A stretch of 64,000 nt of DNA from Bacteroidales bacterium UBA5429 (GTDB taxonomy: Bacteria > Bacteroidota > Bacteroidia > Bacteroidales > WCHB1-69): assembly GCA_002427605.1 (NCBI GenBank), contig DIRT01000008.1, positions 79,490 to 143,489 of the forward strand, read 5' to 3'. Position numbers and translations under genes: made by a program. How positions within the stretch are numbered: position 1 is the first letter of the stretch; every line of letters begins with the position of its first letter. Below the pieces are notes generated by a model. The model was not told where the DNA came from. It made no database searches and saw only the letters and a program-made list of their open reading frames with translations. This document shows, piece by piece, positions 32,035 through 40,216 of the stretch.

Positions 32035-32814
32035 ATGAAAATAATAGTTTGTATAAAACAGGTTCCTGATACAACAGAGATTAGATTAAATCCGGAAACA
32101 GGAACAATGATTAGAGAGGGAGTACCCAGCATTATGAATCCCGATGATAAAAGTGGGTTAGAGGTGGCACTTTCATTGAAAGATCAATGGGGGGCACATG
32201 TTACAGTATTGACTATGGGACCACCTCAGGCGGATGATATTTTGAGAGAAGCTTATGCAATGGGTGTGGATAGAGCAATTCATTTGACCGATAGAAAATT
32301 TGCAGGTGCAGATACTTTAGCTACTTCTCAAGCTATAGCAGGAGCAATCAAACAGTTGGAGTATGATTTGATCATAACTGGACGGCAGGCTATTGATGGA
32401 GATACGGCTCAGGTTGGACCACAGATAGCAGAATTGCTTGATATTCCTCAAGTGACTTATGTGGAACAGATTACTAAAGATGGAAATCAATTTACTATCA
32501 AGAGAAAAAATGAAGCCGGATATCAGATGCTACAAGTGTCCTCTCCCTGTTTGATTACCGTTCTATCTTCTGCTAATGAGCCTCGTTATATGACTGTGAG
32601 CGGAATCTTAAATGCTTATAAGAAAGAGGTAGATCTTTGGGGCTTTGATCAAATTAATGTAGCAGAGGAACATTTAGGGCTAAAGGGTTCTCCAACACGA
32701 GTAGTTAAATCCTTTACTAAAGGTGCTAAAGCGATGGCACAAATGCATGAGGTAGATACTGATAAGGCTGTGGAGATTATTGTGGAGAAATTAAAAGAAA
32801 AATTTATTATTTAA
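32035..32814 (+). CDS. etfB: Electron transfer flavoprotein beta subunit
   Basis: Pairs with EtfA to shuttle electrons between the acyl-CoA dehydrogenase and other carriers. The 259 residues include IVCIKQVPDTTEIRLNPETG, GVPSIMNPDDKSGLEVAL, and the nucleotide-binding ITGRQAIDGDTAQVGPQIAELL, all standard for EtfB. The GTMIREGVPSIMNPDD segment resembles flavin-bifurcating clostridial EtfB more than the mitochondrial type, so electron bifurcation to ferredoxin is possible but is not shown here. It lies 22 bases after the dehydrogenase and 18 before etfA. Confidence 0.93.
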   Translation: MKIIVCIKQVPDTTEIRLNPETGTMIREGVPSIMNPDDKSGLEVALSLKDQWGAHVTVLTMGPPQADDILREAYAMGVDRAIHLTDRKFAGADTLATSQAIAGAIKQLEYDLIITGRQAIDGDTAQVGPQIAELLDIPQVTYVEQITKDGNQFTIKRKNEAGYQMLQVSSPCLITVLSSANEPRYMTVSGILNAYKKEVDLWGFDQINVAEEHLGLKGSPTRVVKSFTKGAKAMAQMHEVDTDKAVEIIVEKLKEKFII

Positions 32815-32832
32815 TCTGAAAATCTAATTTTA

Positions 32833-33846
32833 ATGGAACTATCAAATTATAAAGATATATTTGTTTTTGTTGAACAAAGGGATCGCGAGATTCAAAATGT
32901 AAGTTATGAGTTGATCAGCAAAGCAAGAGAGTTAGCTGAAAAAAACAATGAGCAGGTAGTAGCTGTATTATTGGGATATCAGATGGATGCACAATTGGAA
33001 ACCCTGATTCACTATGGTGCTGATCGAGTACTTTATGCATCGAATTCTGAATTGGATCAATATCAAACAGAACCTTATGCTCAGGCTTTCACTCAAATTG
33101 TAAATACATATAAACCAGCTGTGGTTTTAATCGGTGCAACGACTATAGGTCGTGATTTAGCTCCACGTTTATCTGCACGGATCAAGACAGGGTTAACAGC
33201 AGATTGTACATCTCTTGAAATGAGTGACGAGGGAGACCTATTGATGACTCGTCCCGCTTTTGGTGGAAACCTAATGGCAACGATTATGTGTAAGGAACAT
33301 CGTCCTCAAATGTCTACAGTACGACCAGGGGTTATGATTAAAGGTGAAAAAGATAAAACCAGAACTGGTGTTATAGAATCGGTAGAGATTCAGTTTGATC
33401 CCTCTAAATTTAAAGTTAAGCTATTGGAAACTGTTAAAGAAGCTAAAAAATTAGTTGATATTACCAAAGCAAAAGTATTGGTTTCAGGAGGAAGAGGAGT
33501 TGGTACTACTGAGGGTTTTGAACAACTATATGCTTTAGCTGATACATTGGGTGCGGAAGTTTCTTCATCACGTGCTATGGTAGATGCCGGAGTGATATCA
33601 CATGATCGTCAGGTTGGACAAACTGGAAAAACAGTACGTCCGGACTTGTATTTTGCGATGGGAATTTCCGGTGCAGTTCAGCACGTGGCAGGTATGGAGG
33701 AGTCTGATTATATTATTGCAATTAATAAGGATTCGGATGCTCCGATATTCCAAACTGCTGACTTGGGTATTGTTGGGGATGTGAATAAAATTGTTCCCCT
33801 GCTCAATGAAGCTTTGAAGAAAGAACGGGCAAAACGTTCTGAATAA
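32833..33846 (+). CDS. etfA: Electron transfer flavoprotein alpha subunit
   Basis: The FAD-carrying subunit of ETF; 337 residues. The N-terminal domain runs to about residue 200, followed by the C-terminal FAD domain with VLVSGGRGVGTTEGFEQLYALA, SSRAMVDAGVISHDRQVGQTGKTV (split here by eye into the SSRAMVD and QVGQTG blocks) and LYFAMGISGAVQHVAGM, then AINKDSDAPIFQTADLGIVGD. All FAD-contact blocks are intact. It ends the operon and is followed within 5 bases by a strong hairpin shared with convergent nifJ. Confidence 0.93.
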   Translation: MELSNYKDIFVFVEQRDREIQNVSYELISKARELAEKNNEQVVAVLLGYQMDAQLETLIHYGADRVLYASNSELDQYQTEPYAQAFTQIVNTYKPAVVLIGATTIGRDLAPRLSARIKTGLTADCTSLEMSDEGDLLMTRPAFGGNLMATIMCKEHRPQMSTVRPGVMIKGEKDKTRTGVIESVEIQFDPSKFKVKLLETVKEAKKLVDITKAKVLVSGGRGVGTTEGFEQLYALADTLGAEVSSSRAMVDAGVISHDRQVGQTGKTVRPDLYFAMGISGAVQHVAGMEESDYIIAINKDSDAPIFQTADLGIVGDVNKIVPLLNEALKKERAKRSE

Positions 33847-33850
33847 GAAT

Positions 33851-33882
33851 AAAAAAAGGGGCTTTTTAAGACCCCTTTTTTT
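33851..33882. terminator. Bidirectional terminator between etfA and nifJ
   Basis: A run of A residues and GGGG (33851-33861) pairs with CCCC and a run of T residues (33872-33882), giving a symmetrical hairpin that can end transcripts from both convergent genes. Confidence 0.85.
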
Positions 33883-33898
33883 ATATTATCGTCCGAGA

Positions 33899-36800
33899 TT
33901 ATTCTGCCATCTTTTTATATTTTTCATATCTCCATTTGGCATTTTCTTCGGTCTTTTTGAATAGAACTTCAGCTTCTTCAGGGAAGGATCTCTTCAAGGA
34001 AGAATAACGAACTTCTGAGTTGATAAAATCTTGGAATTTAGACCAATCCGGTTCTTTGCTGTCTAAAATGAATGGATTTTGTCCTTCATCTTCCAGCTCA
34101 GGATTGTATCTCCATAGGTGCCAGTATCCACACTCAACAGCCAATTTTTGTTGGTTTTGAGTTTTACCCATACCTGCTCTTAATCCATGGTTGATACAAG
34201 GAGCGTAGGCAATGATTAATGATGGACCGTTGAAAGCTTCAGCTTCTTTGATTACTCTTAACCATTGGCTTTGGTTTGCTCCAATAGCAACTTGAGCTAC
34301 ATAAACATAACCGTAGGTGGCAGCAATCATACCCAGATCTTTTTTTCTGATCTTCTTACCGGAAGTAGCAAATTTTGCTACTGCACCTGCAGGAGTAGCC
34401 TTGGAAGACTGTCCACCGGTATTAGAGTAAACCTCAGTGTCCATAACCAATACGTTTACATCTTCTCCTGAAGCCAAAACATGATCTAAACCACCGAATC
34501 CGATATCATAAGCCCATCCGTCACCACCAAAGATCCATTGTGATTTTTTTACCAAGTATTGTTTTAGACCTAGAATTTCTTTACAACATGGACAATCACA
34601 TTTTTCCATCATTGGAATCATTTTGTCACTAATTCTTTGAGTCTCTAAAGTGCTGTTCTTGTTGTCAATCCACTCTTGGAATAATCCTTTAAGTTCAGCA
34701 GTGCAGCAATTACAACCTTCAATACCTTCTCTCATCAATCTCTCAATTCTGTCGCGAAGTTGATTTACACCCAATGCCATACCTAAACCATACTCTGCAT
34801 TATCTTCAAATAATGAATTACCCCATGATGGTCCTTGTCCTGATTTGTAATTTTTGCAGTAAGGAGTTGAAGGAGCAGATCCACCATAGATAGATGAACA
34901 ACCTGTTGCATTGGCAATCATCATTTGCTCACCAAAAAGTTGAGTGATTGTCTTGATATATGGAGTTTCTCCACAACCTGCACAAGCGCCGGAGAATTCA
35001 AATAGAGGTTGAGCAAACTGACTATTTTTAACGTTTTGTGCTTTGTTGATCAGATGATCTTTGTAAGTAACATTGGCTTCGAAATGATCAAATCTTTTTT
35101 GCTCTTCAAGTTGAGATTCAAGAGGTTTCATTTCCAGAGCTTTAGTTTTAGCAGGACAAATATCAGCACAGTTACCACAACCGGTACAATCTAAAACAGA
35201 AACCTGGATTCTGAAATGCATACCTGCAAACTCTTTACCAACTGCTTTCAATGTTTTAGTTCCTTCAGGAGCGTTAGCCAACTCTTCATCAGTCAAAACG
35301 TATGGTCTGATAGCAGCATGAGGACAAACGTAAGAACATTGGTTACATTGGATACAATTTTCTGAGATCCACTCAGGAACATTAACAGCGATACCTCTCT
35401 TTTCATAAGCAGTAGTTCCTGCAGGGAATGTTCCATCTTCATAACCTAAGAATGCACTAACAGGAAGGTCATCCCCTTTCTGAGCTGTCATGGGTTCCAT
35501 GACATTTTTAATGAAATCTGGAATATCTCTGTTGTCAACCTCTTTTTTAATTTCGATCTTAGCCCATTCAGCAGGAATGTCAACTTTAATAACATTACCT
35601 CCTGCTTCAACAGCAGCGTAGTTCATTCTTACAATCTCTTCCCCTCTTCGTCCATACGATTTTTCAATCGCTTTTTTCATTTCTACTACAGCTAAGTCGT
35701 AAGGAATAACTTGAGAGATTTTAAAGAATGCTGATTGTAGGATTGTGTTAGTTCTATTTCCTAATCCAATCTCTTCAGCTATTTCAGTAGCATTAATAAT
35801 ATACATGCTGATATTTTTTTCAGCTAATGTTTTCTTAACATGATCAGGAAGGTGTTTTTTAGTTTCTTCTACATCCCAAATGGAGTTATACAAGAATGTA
35901 CCATTTTGTTTAATTCCTCTTAAGGTATCATATTTATCTAAATAAGATGGTACGTGAACAGCAACAAAGTCTGGCGTATTTACCAAGTATGGAGCATTAA
36001 TAGGTTTGTCACCAAAACGCAAGTGTGAACAAGTAAACCCACCGGATTTTTTACTATCGTAAGAAAAATAAGCCTGACTATATTTATCAGTGTTATCTCC
36101 AATAATCTTGATAGAGTTTTTGTTAGCACCTACGGTTCCGTCAGCACCTAATCCGTAAAATTTAGCTTCAAATGTACCTGCCGGTAACACGTTGAAATCA
36201 GGAAGGATAGGTAATGATTTGAAAGTTACGTCATCAACGATACCAACAGTAAATTGGTTTTTAGGATTCTTATCAGCTAAGTTATTGAACACAGCTAAGA
36301 TGTGAGCAGGGGTTGTATCTTTTGATGATAATCCATATCTACCGCCGATGATAAGAGGTTTTTTGTCACAACCGTTGAAAGCCTCAACAATATCCAAGTA
36401 TAAAGGATCTCCATTAGCTCCGGGTTCTTTAGTTCTGTCTAATACACAGATTCTTTCAACAGATTTTGGAAGAACGTCGAATAAATATTTAGTTGAGAAT
36501 GGTCTATATAAGTGAACGCTGATTATACCCACTTTTTTACCATCAGCCATTAATTTATCAACAACAGTTTTAACTACTTCAGTGATTGAGCCCATAGCTA
36601 CTACGATATCAGTTGCATCCGGTGCACCATAATATGTAAATGGAGCATAGTGACGTCCTGTGATTTTGCTAATCTCTTTCATGTATTCAGCAACGATCTC
36701 AGGAACTGCTTCGTAATGCTTATTTTGAAGCTCTCTGGTTTGGAAATAGATATCCGGATTTTGAGCTGTTCCTCTGGTTACAGGGTGCTCGGGATTCAAC

Positions 36801-37423
36801 GCGTTATCTCTGAATTGTTGAAGTGCTTCAAAGTCAACTAATTTTTTCAATGTTTCCATGTCAGCAGCTTCTACTTTTTGGATTTCATGTGAAGTTCTGA
36901 AACCATCAAAGAAGTGTAAAAATGGAGCACGAGCTTTAATAGCAGCCAAGTGAGCAACAGGAGCCAAGTCCATAATTTCTTGAACTGAACCGGTTGCTAA
37001 CATTGCAAAACCGGTTTGACGGGTACTCATCACGTCAGAGTGATCACCAAAGATAGATAGAGCCTGAGCAGCTAATGAGCGTGCAGAAACATGAAAAACA
37101 GCAGGAAGTAACTCCCCGGATATTTTATACATGTTGGGGATCATCAATAGTAATCCTTGAGATGCAGTATATGTAGTGGTTAATGCACCGGCTTGAAGTG
37201 AACCGTGAACCGCACCGGCTGCACCGGCTTCAGATTGCATTTCAACAACCTTAACAGTTTCACCAAAAATATTAAGTCTTCCATGTGCTGACCACTCGTC
37301 AATATACTCCGCCATTGTTGAAGATGGAGTGATAGGATAAATTGCTGCAACTTCACTAAACATGTAAGCAACATGAGATGCTGCGTAGTTTCCGTCACAA
37401 GTTAAAAATTCTTTTTTCGCCAT
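33899..37423 (-). CDS. nifJ: Pyruvate:ferredoxin (flavodoxin) oxidoreductase
   Basis: Oxidises pyruvate and CoA to acetyl-CoA and CO2 with reduction of ferredoxin; an oxygen-sensitive enzyme of anaerobic energy metabolism. The 1174 residues hold all fused domains: the N-terminal pyrimidine-binding domain (YAASHVAYMFSEVAAIYPITPSS), the central domains, a two-[4Fe-4S] ferredoxin domain (CIQCNQCSYVCPH near 690 and DCTGCGNCADICPAK near 744), and a thiamine diphosphate domain with GACAGCGETPYIK near 813, a cysteine pair of the proximal cluster, and GDGWAYDIGFGGLDHVLASG. A promoter box TACCTTTG lies 55 bases upstream. Single-gene, homodimeric type. Confidence 0.96.
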   Translation of the reverse strand: MAKKEFLTCDGNYAASHVAYMFSEVAAIYPITPSSTMAEYIDEWSAHGRLNIFGETVKVVEMQSEAGAAGAVHGSLQAGALTTTYTASQGLLLMIPNMYKISGELLPAVFHVSARSLAAQALSIFGDHSDVMSTRQTGFAMLATGSVQEIMDLAPVAHLAAIKARAPFLHFFDGFRTSHEIQKVEAADMETLKKLVDFEALQQFRDNALNPEHPVTRGTAQNPDIYFQTRELQNKHYEAVPEIVAEYMKEISKITGRHYAPFTYYGAPDATDIVVAMGSITEVVKTVVDKLMADGKKVGIISVHLYRPFSTKYLFDVLPKSVERICVLDRTKEPGANGDPLYLDIVEAFNGCDKKPLIIGGRYGLSSKDTTPAHILAVFNNLADKNPKNQFTVGIVDDVTFKSLPILPDFNVLPAGTFEAKFYGLGADGTVGANKNSIKIIGDNTDKYSQAYFSYDSKKSGGFTCSHLRFGDKPINAPYLVNTPDFVAVHVPSYLDKYDTLRGIKQNGTFLYNSIWDVEETKKHLPDHVKKTLAEKNISMYIINATEIAEEIGLGNRTNTILQSAFFKISQVIPYDLAVVEMKKAIEKSYGRRGEEIVRMNYAAVEAGGNVIKVDIPAEWAKIEIKKEVDNRDIPDFIKNVMEPMTAQKGDDLPVSAFLGYEDGTFPAGTTAYEKRGIAVNVPEWISENCIQCNQCSYVCPHAAIRPYVLTDEELANAPEGTKTLKAVGKEFAGMHFRIQVSVLDCTGCGNCADICPAKTKALEMKPLESQLEEQKRFDHFEANVTYKDHLINKAQNVKNSQFAQPLFEFSGACAGCGETPYIKTITQLFGEQMMIANATGCSSIYGGSAPSTPYCKNYKSGQGPSWGNSLFEDNAEYGLGMALGVNQLRDRIERLMREGIEGCNCCTAELKGLFQEWIDNKNSTLETQRISDKMIPMMEKCDCPCCKEILGLKQYLVKKSQWIFGGDGWAYDIGFGGLDHVLASGEDVNVLVMDTEVYSNTGGQSSKATPAGAVAKFATSGKKIRKKDLGMIAATYGYVYVAQVAIGANQSQWLRVIKEAEAFNGPSLIIAYAPCINHGLRAGMGKTQNQQKLAVECGYWHLWRYNPELEDEGQNPFILDSKEPDWSKFQDFINSEVRYSSLKRSFPEEAEVLFKKTEENAKWRYEKYKKMAE

Positions 37424-37478
37424 AATTGTTTGATATTTAATAAGTTAAATATTGATATCTCATTTTTTTAAAACAGTG

Positions 37479-37486
37479 CAAAGGTA
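37479..37486 (-). promoter_or_regulatory. Promoter -7 box of nifJ
   Basis: TACCTTTG on the minus strand, 55 bases before the nifJ start. Confidence 0.65.
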
Positions 37487-37583
37487 CAAAAAAATATCGA
37501 GAATTTCAAACTCTTTTGCTGACAAAATTGACAACTAAAAAAAGATTAAATAACAGGGATAAAAATATTATAATTATTTTTTA

Positions 37584-37591
37584 TACTTTCG
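37584..37591 (+). promoter_or_regulatory. Promoter -7 box of the E2-like gene
   Basis: TACTTTCG (one base off TAnnTTTG) on the plus strand, 26 bases before the ATG at 37618. Confidence 0.5.
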
Positions 37592-37617
37592 CAGATTAAT
37601 ATTCTAAAAATTGAATT

Positions 37618-38541
37618 ATGTCACTGAATCATTTCAAATATTTTAAAAGAGGGATAGGAGATCGCTACGATGGATGGCGTATACGGAAGGTTGACATCAT
37701 ATTTCGTGTTATTTCTTATTTTCTAAAAAGTCGTAATGATTCTCAAAATTTTTTTGAAGAGAAGATCCCGGTAGAACAGCTTGAGGAGTTTATAAAAAAG
37801 CATAAAGAAGAGATGCCGGACCTTTCCGTTATGCATGTTGTAATGGCTGCATTGGTTCGATTGATTTCACAAAGACCTCAGTTGAACCGTTTTGTGGTAT
37901 GGAATAAAATATTTGCACGGAATCACTTTAATATTTCTATTGCAATCAAACGTTCTCTGACTGATGATGGGGAAGAGATATTCATCAAACCCTATTTTAT
38001 GCCGGAAGATACACTGCAGGATGTGGTTCGTAAAGTGCAAATGGAGCTGAATACTTTGGATGAGCCGGGAGTTCAAAAGGATGCCGATTTGATTGCCGGT
38101 ATATTGAATAAACTTCCTGATTTGCTTCTTCGTTTTGTGGTTTTTTGTTTATCCTGGCTGGATAGAGTAGGTATAATGCCAAAATTTGTGCATAAAATAA
38201 GTCCCTGGCATTGTAGTTTCTTTCTGACTAATATGGGTTCTATTGGACTTGAACCTATTTATCACCATTTGTATAAGTTCGGAACGTGCAGTGTTTTTAT
38301 TGCCATGGGGAGGAAATCGACGGAATATGTGATGGATTCTAGCGGGAATATAGAAAAAAAGAGGCATATAGGGTTGAAATTTGTAGTGGATGAAAGAATC
38401 TGTGATGGATTCTATTATGCATCTTCACTTCGTTTATTGAATAAGATTTTGGCGAATCCGGAACAATTGCTCTCACCGCCCCAATCAGTTATCATAGATG
38501 AAGGTGTTGGAAAGAAGAGAATGAATACGTCCAAAAAGTGA
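37618..38541 (+). CDS. Stand-alone E2/CAT-fold acyltransferase-like protein without the catalytic histidine
   Basis: A 307-residue protein resembling the catalytic core of 2-oxoacid dehydrogenase E2 subunits and chloramphenicol acetyltransferase, with no lipoyl or E1/E3-binding domain. LSVMHVVMAALVRLISQRPQLNRF and FNISIAIKR recall the E2 core, and CSFFLTNMGSIGLEPIYHHLYKFGTCSVFIAMG matches the core strands. The C-terminal motif, usually DHRxxDG, is DERICDG: the catalytic His is Glu. The DG and the following ANPEQLL are preserved. No E1 or E3 gene is nearby. It may have lost acyl transfer or use another mechanism. The fold call is fairly firm; the function is open. Confidence 0.72.
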   Translation: MSLNHFKYFKRGIGDRYDGWRIRKVDIIFRVISYFLKSRNDSQNFFEEKIPVEQLEEFIKKHKEEMPDLSVMHVVMAALVRLISQRPQLNRFVVWNKIFARNHFNISIAIKRSLTDDGEEIFIKPYFMPEDTLQDVVRKVQMELNTLDEPGVQKDADLIAGILNKLPDLLLRFVVFCLSWLDRVGIMPKFVHKISPWHCSFFLTNMGSIGLEPIYHHLYKFGTCSVFIAMGRKSTEYVMDSSGNIEKKRHIGLKFVVDERICDGFYYASSLRLLNKILANPEQLLSPPQSVIIDEGVGKKRMNTSKK

Positions 38542-38624
38542 TGAATTTCCTCCCCCCCTTTTTAATAAAAAACAAAAAAAATAAAAAAATAATTAAAAAT
38601 CACTGTTTGTATCGAAATTTGTTG

Positions 38625-38632
38625 TATTTTTG
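38625..38632 (+). promoter_or_regulatory. Promoter -7 box of tRNA-Asp
   Basis: TATTTTTG 18 bases before the tRNA 5' end. Confidence 0.6.
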
Positions 38633-38650
38633 CACCCTCAAACAGAGAAC

Positions 38651-38725
38651 GGTTCGGTAGTTCAGTTTGGTTAGAATACGTGCCTGTCACGCACGGGGTC
38701 GCGGGTTCGAGTCCCGTCCGGACCG
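38651..38725 (+). tRNA. tRNA-Asp (anticodon GTC)
   Basis: A complete cloverleaf: the acceptor stem GGTTCGG pairs with CCGGACC (one G:U), the anticodon arm CGTGC-CTGTCAC-GCACG places GTC at 38686-38688, and the T arm is CGGGTTCGAGTCCCG. The discriminator base is G. The CCA end is not encoded (GCT follows), as is common in Bacteroidota. Confidence 0.97.
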
Positions 38726-38730
38726 CTAAA

Positions 38731-38767
38731 AGGGTAATAATGATCAAAGTTATTACTCTTTTTTTTA
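38731..38767 (+). terminator. Terminator after tRNA-Asp
   Basis: AGGGTAATAA (38731-38740) pairs with TTATTACTCT (38750-38759) with one G:U and a 9-base loop, followed by a run of T residues. Confidence 0.8.
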
Positions 38768-38857
38768 TTTTGTCGTATTTATATGTGTTTGATAATTAGT
38801 GACTTGTAAAAACAACAGACAGAAAATGATAAATCTTACATTTTATCAATATTCATA

Positions 38858-38881
38858 ATTTTGTTACAAATTTTGTTACAA
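38858..38881. repeat. 12-bp tandem duplication
   Basis: ATTTTGTTACAA occurs twice without a gap (38858-38869 and 38870-38881). It lies between tRNA-Asp and the excisionase-like remnant and could be an arm-type or operator repeat from a lost element. Confidence 0.7.
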
Positions 38882-38883
38882 CT

Positions 38884-38991
38884 TTAGCCCTTATACTCTT
38901 CTCCAATCATCCATTTTCCGCGTATCCGAAATGCAGGAATGGTCTGTCGTTTTGCCTTATTGGCAGCTATATGGAATAAAATTATCGTGAA
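38884..38991 (-). pseudogene. Possible excisionase/helix-turn-helix remnant
   Basis: A 35-codon open stretch without an ATG start. Its middle reads AKRQTIPAFRIRGKWMIGEE, which resembles the C-terminal half of the excisionase-type HTH domain (pattern gkIPAfriGgkW). The upstream half carrying the recognition helix is not present, and the frame is closed on both sides. The similarity is short, so the call is tentative. Confidence 0.3.
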
Positions 38992-39145
38992 TTAATGTGC
39001 AAATAGACTACTTTTCACGATAAGATGAGCTCAATTATGCAAAAAAATAAAATCTGAAATCCAAAACTCAAAATCACAAAAGCTCTTTCGAATATTTTTT
39101 TACTTTTATCTCAAAACACCCCTCCTACCTCCCCTTTTTTTTGTA

Positions 39146-39153
39146 TCTTTGTC
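39146..39153 (+). promoter_or_regulatory. Promoter -7 box of the gapA-priA-speB operon
   Basis: TATCTTTG on the plus strand, 52 bases before the gapA ATG. Confidence 0.7.
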
Positions 39154-39205
39154 GGTTAATATTGAATATAAATATTGATTAATAAACTTAAAAGTAATAT
39201 AGAAA

Positions 39206-40210
39206 ATGAAAAAAATTAAAGTTGGAATTAACGGCTTCGGAAGAATTGGCCGTTTGGTGTTCAGAGCTTGTCTCGAACGCGATGATATGGAAGTAGTAGG
39301 AATTAATGACCTATTGGCTGCGAATTATATGGCATATATGCTGAAATATGATACTGTACATGGGCATTTTCCAGGTGAGGTTTACGCAGAAGATGACCGT
39401 TTGATTGTAAACGGAAAGTCAATCCGTGTAACTGCTGAGAAAGATCCTGAACTGTTGAAATGGAATGAAGTGGAAGCAGAATATGTAGTGGAAAGTACAG
39501 GACTCTTTTTAACTCAAGAGGCGGCTTCAAAACATATTACTGCCGGAGCACGCGTTGTGGTGCTTTCAGCTCCTCCAAAAGATGATATTCCGATGTTTGT
39601 AATGGGCGTTAACCATACCAATTATGCAGGTGAACCGATTGTTTCGAATGCTTCTTGTACAACAAACTGCTTAGCTCCAATTACCAAAGTATTGCATGAC
39701 CACTTTGGCATGGTAGAAGGCTTGATGACTACAGTTCACGCAACTACAGCAACACAAAGAACGGTAGACGGACCTTCGGCAAAGGACTGGCGCGGAGGTA
39801 GAGCTGCTGCAGGGAATATTATTCCTTCTTCCACTGGAGCGGCGAAAGCAGTGACCAAAGTGATCCCTGAATTGAAAGGAAAATTGACCGGGATGTCTTT
39901 CAGAGTACCCACTTTGAATGTGTCCGTTGTGGATTTAACCTGCCGTCTTGAGCGCTCAACCACCTATGACGAAATCAAAAAGGTGATGAAAAATGCGTCT
40001 GAAAATGAGTTGAAAGGTATTTTGGGTTATATCGATGAGCCTTTGGTGTCATCCGATTTTATTGGCGATACTCGTACCTCTATCTTTGACGCGGAAGCAG
40101 GTATCATGCTGAATCCTAATTTTGTAAAAATTATCTCCTGGTACGATAACGAGATGGGATACTCTCATAAAGTGGTGGAACTGATCGCTTATATCAATAG
40201 TACCAGATAA
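39206..40210 (+). CDS. gapA: Glyceraldehyde-3-phosphate dehydrogenase, type I
   Basis: A central glycolytic enzyme oxidising glyceraldehyde 3-phosphate to 1,3-bisphosphoglycerate with NAD+. The 334 residues start KIKVGINGFGRIGRLVFRA, the NAD-binding Rossmann motif. The active-site block is SNASCTTNCLAP with the catalytic Cys, followed by TTVHATTATQRTVDGPS with the assisting His, and the C-terminal WYDNEMGYSHKVV. Asp in NDLL, the residue binding the NAD ribose, favours NAD over NADP. It is the first gene in a tight run with priA (6 bases on), an unusual partnership. Confidence 0.96.
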   Translation: MKKIKVGINGFGRIGRLVFRACLERDDMEVVGINDLLAANYMAYMLKYDTVHGHFPGEVYAEDDRLIVNGKSIRVTAEKDPELLKWNEVEAEYVVESTGLFLTQEAASKHITAGARVVVLSAPPKDDIPMFVMGVNHTNYAGEPIVSNASCTTNCLAPITKVLHDHFGMVEGLMTTVHATTATQRTVDGPSAKDWRGGRAAAGNIIPSSTGAAKAVTKVIPELKGKLTGMSFRVPTLNVSVVDLTCRLERSTTYDEIKKVMKNASENELKGILGYIDEPLVSSDFIGDTRTSIFDAEAGIMLNPNFVKIISWYDNEMGYSHKVVELIAYINSTR

Positions 40211-40216
40211 AAAAGT

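Larger units (their letters stand above)
38726..39205. other. 480-base intergenic region downstream of tRNA-Asp
   Basis: It holds, in order, the tRNA terminator, a 12-bp tandem duplication (38858-38881), an excisionase-like coding remnant on the minus strand (38884-38991), an A+T-rich stretch, and the gapA promoter box (39146-39153). No intact gene is visible. A position just 3' of a tRNA gene is a typical integration site, so this may be the scar of a lost element. Confidence 0.55.

Noticed and set aside
38562..38747. Minus-strand open frame reading ...TGLEPATPCVTGTYSNQTELPNR...
   Set aside because: It is the antisense translation of the tRNA-Asp gene, a well-known spurious 'protein' in databases. 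The tRNA on the plus strand explains the sequence.
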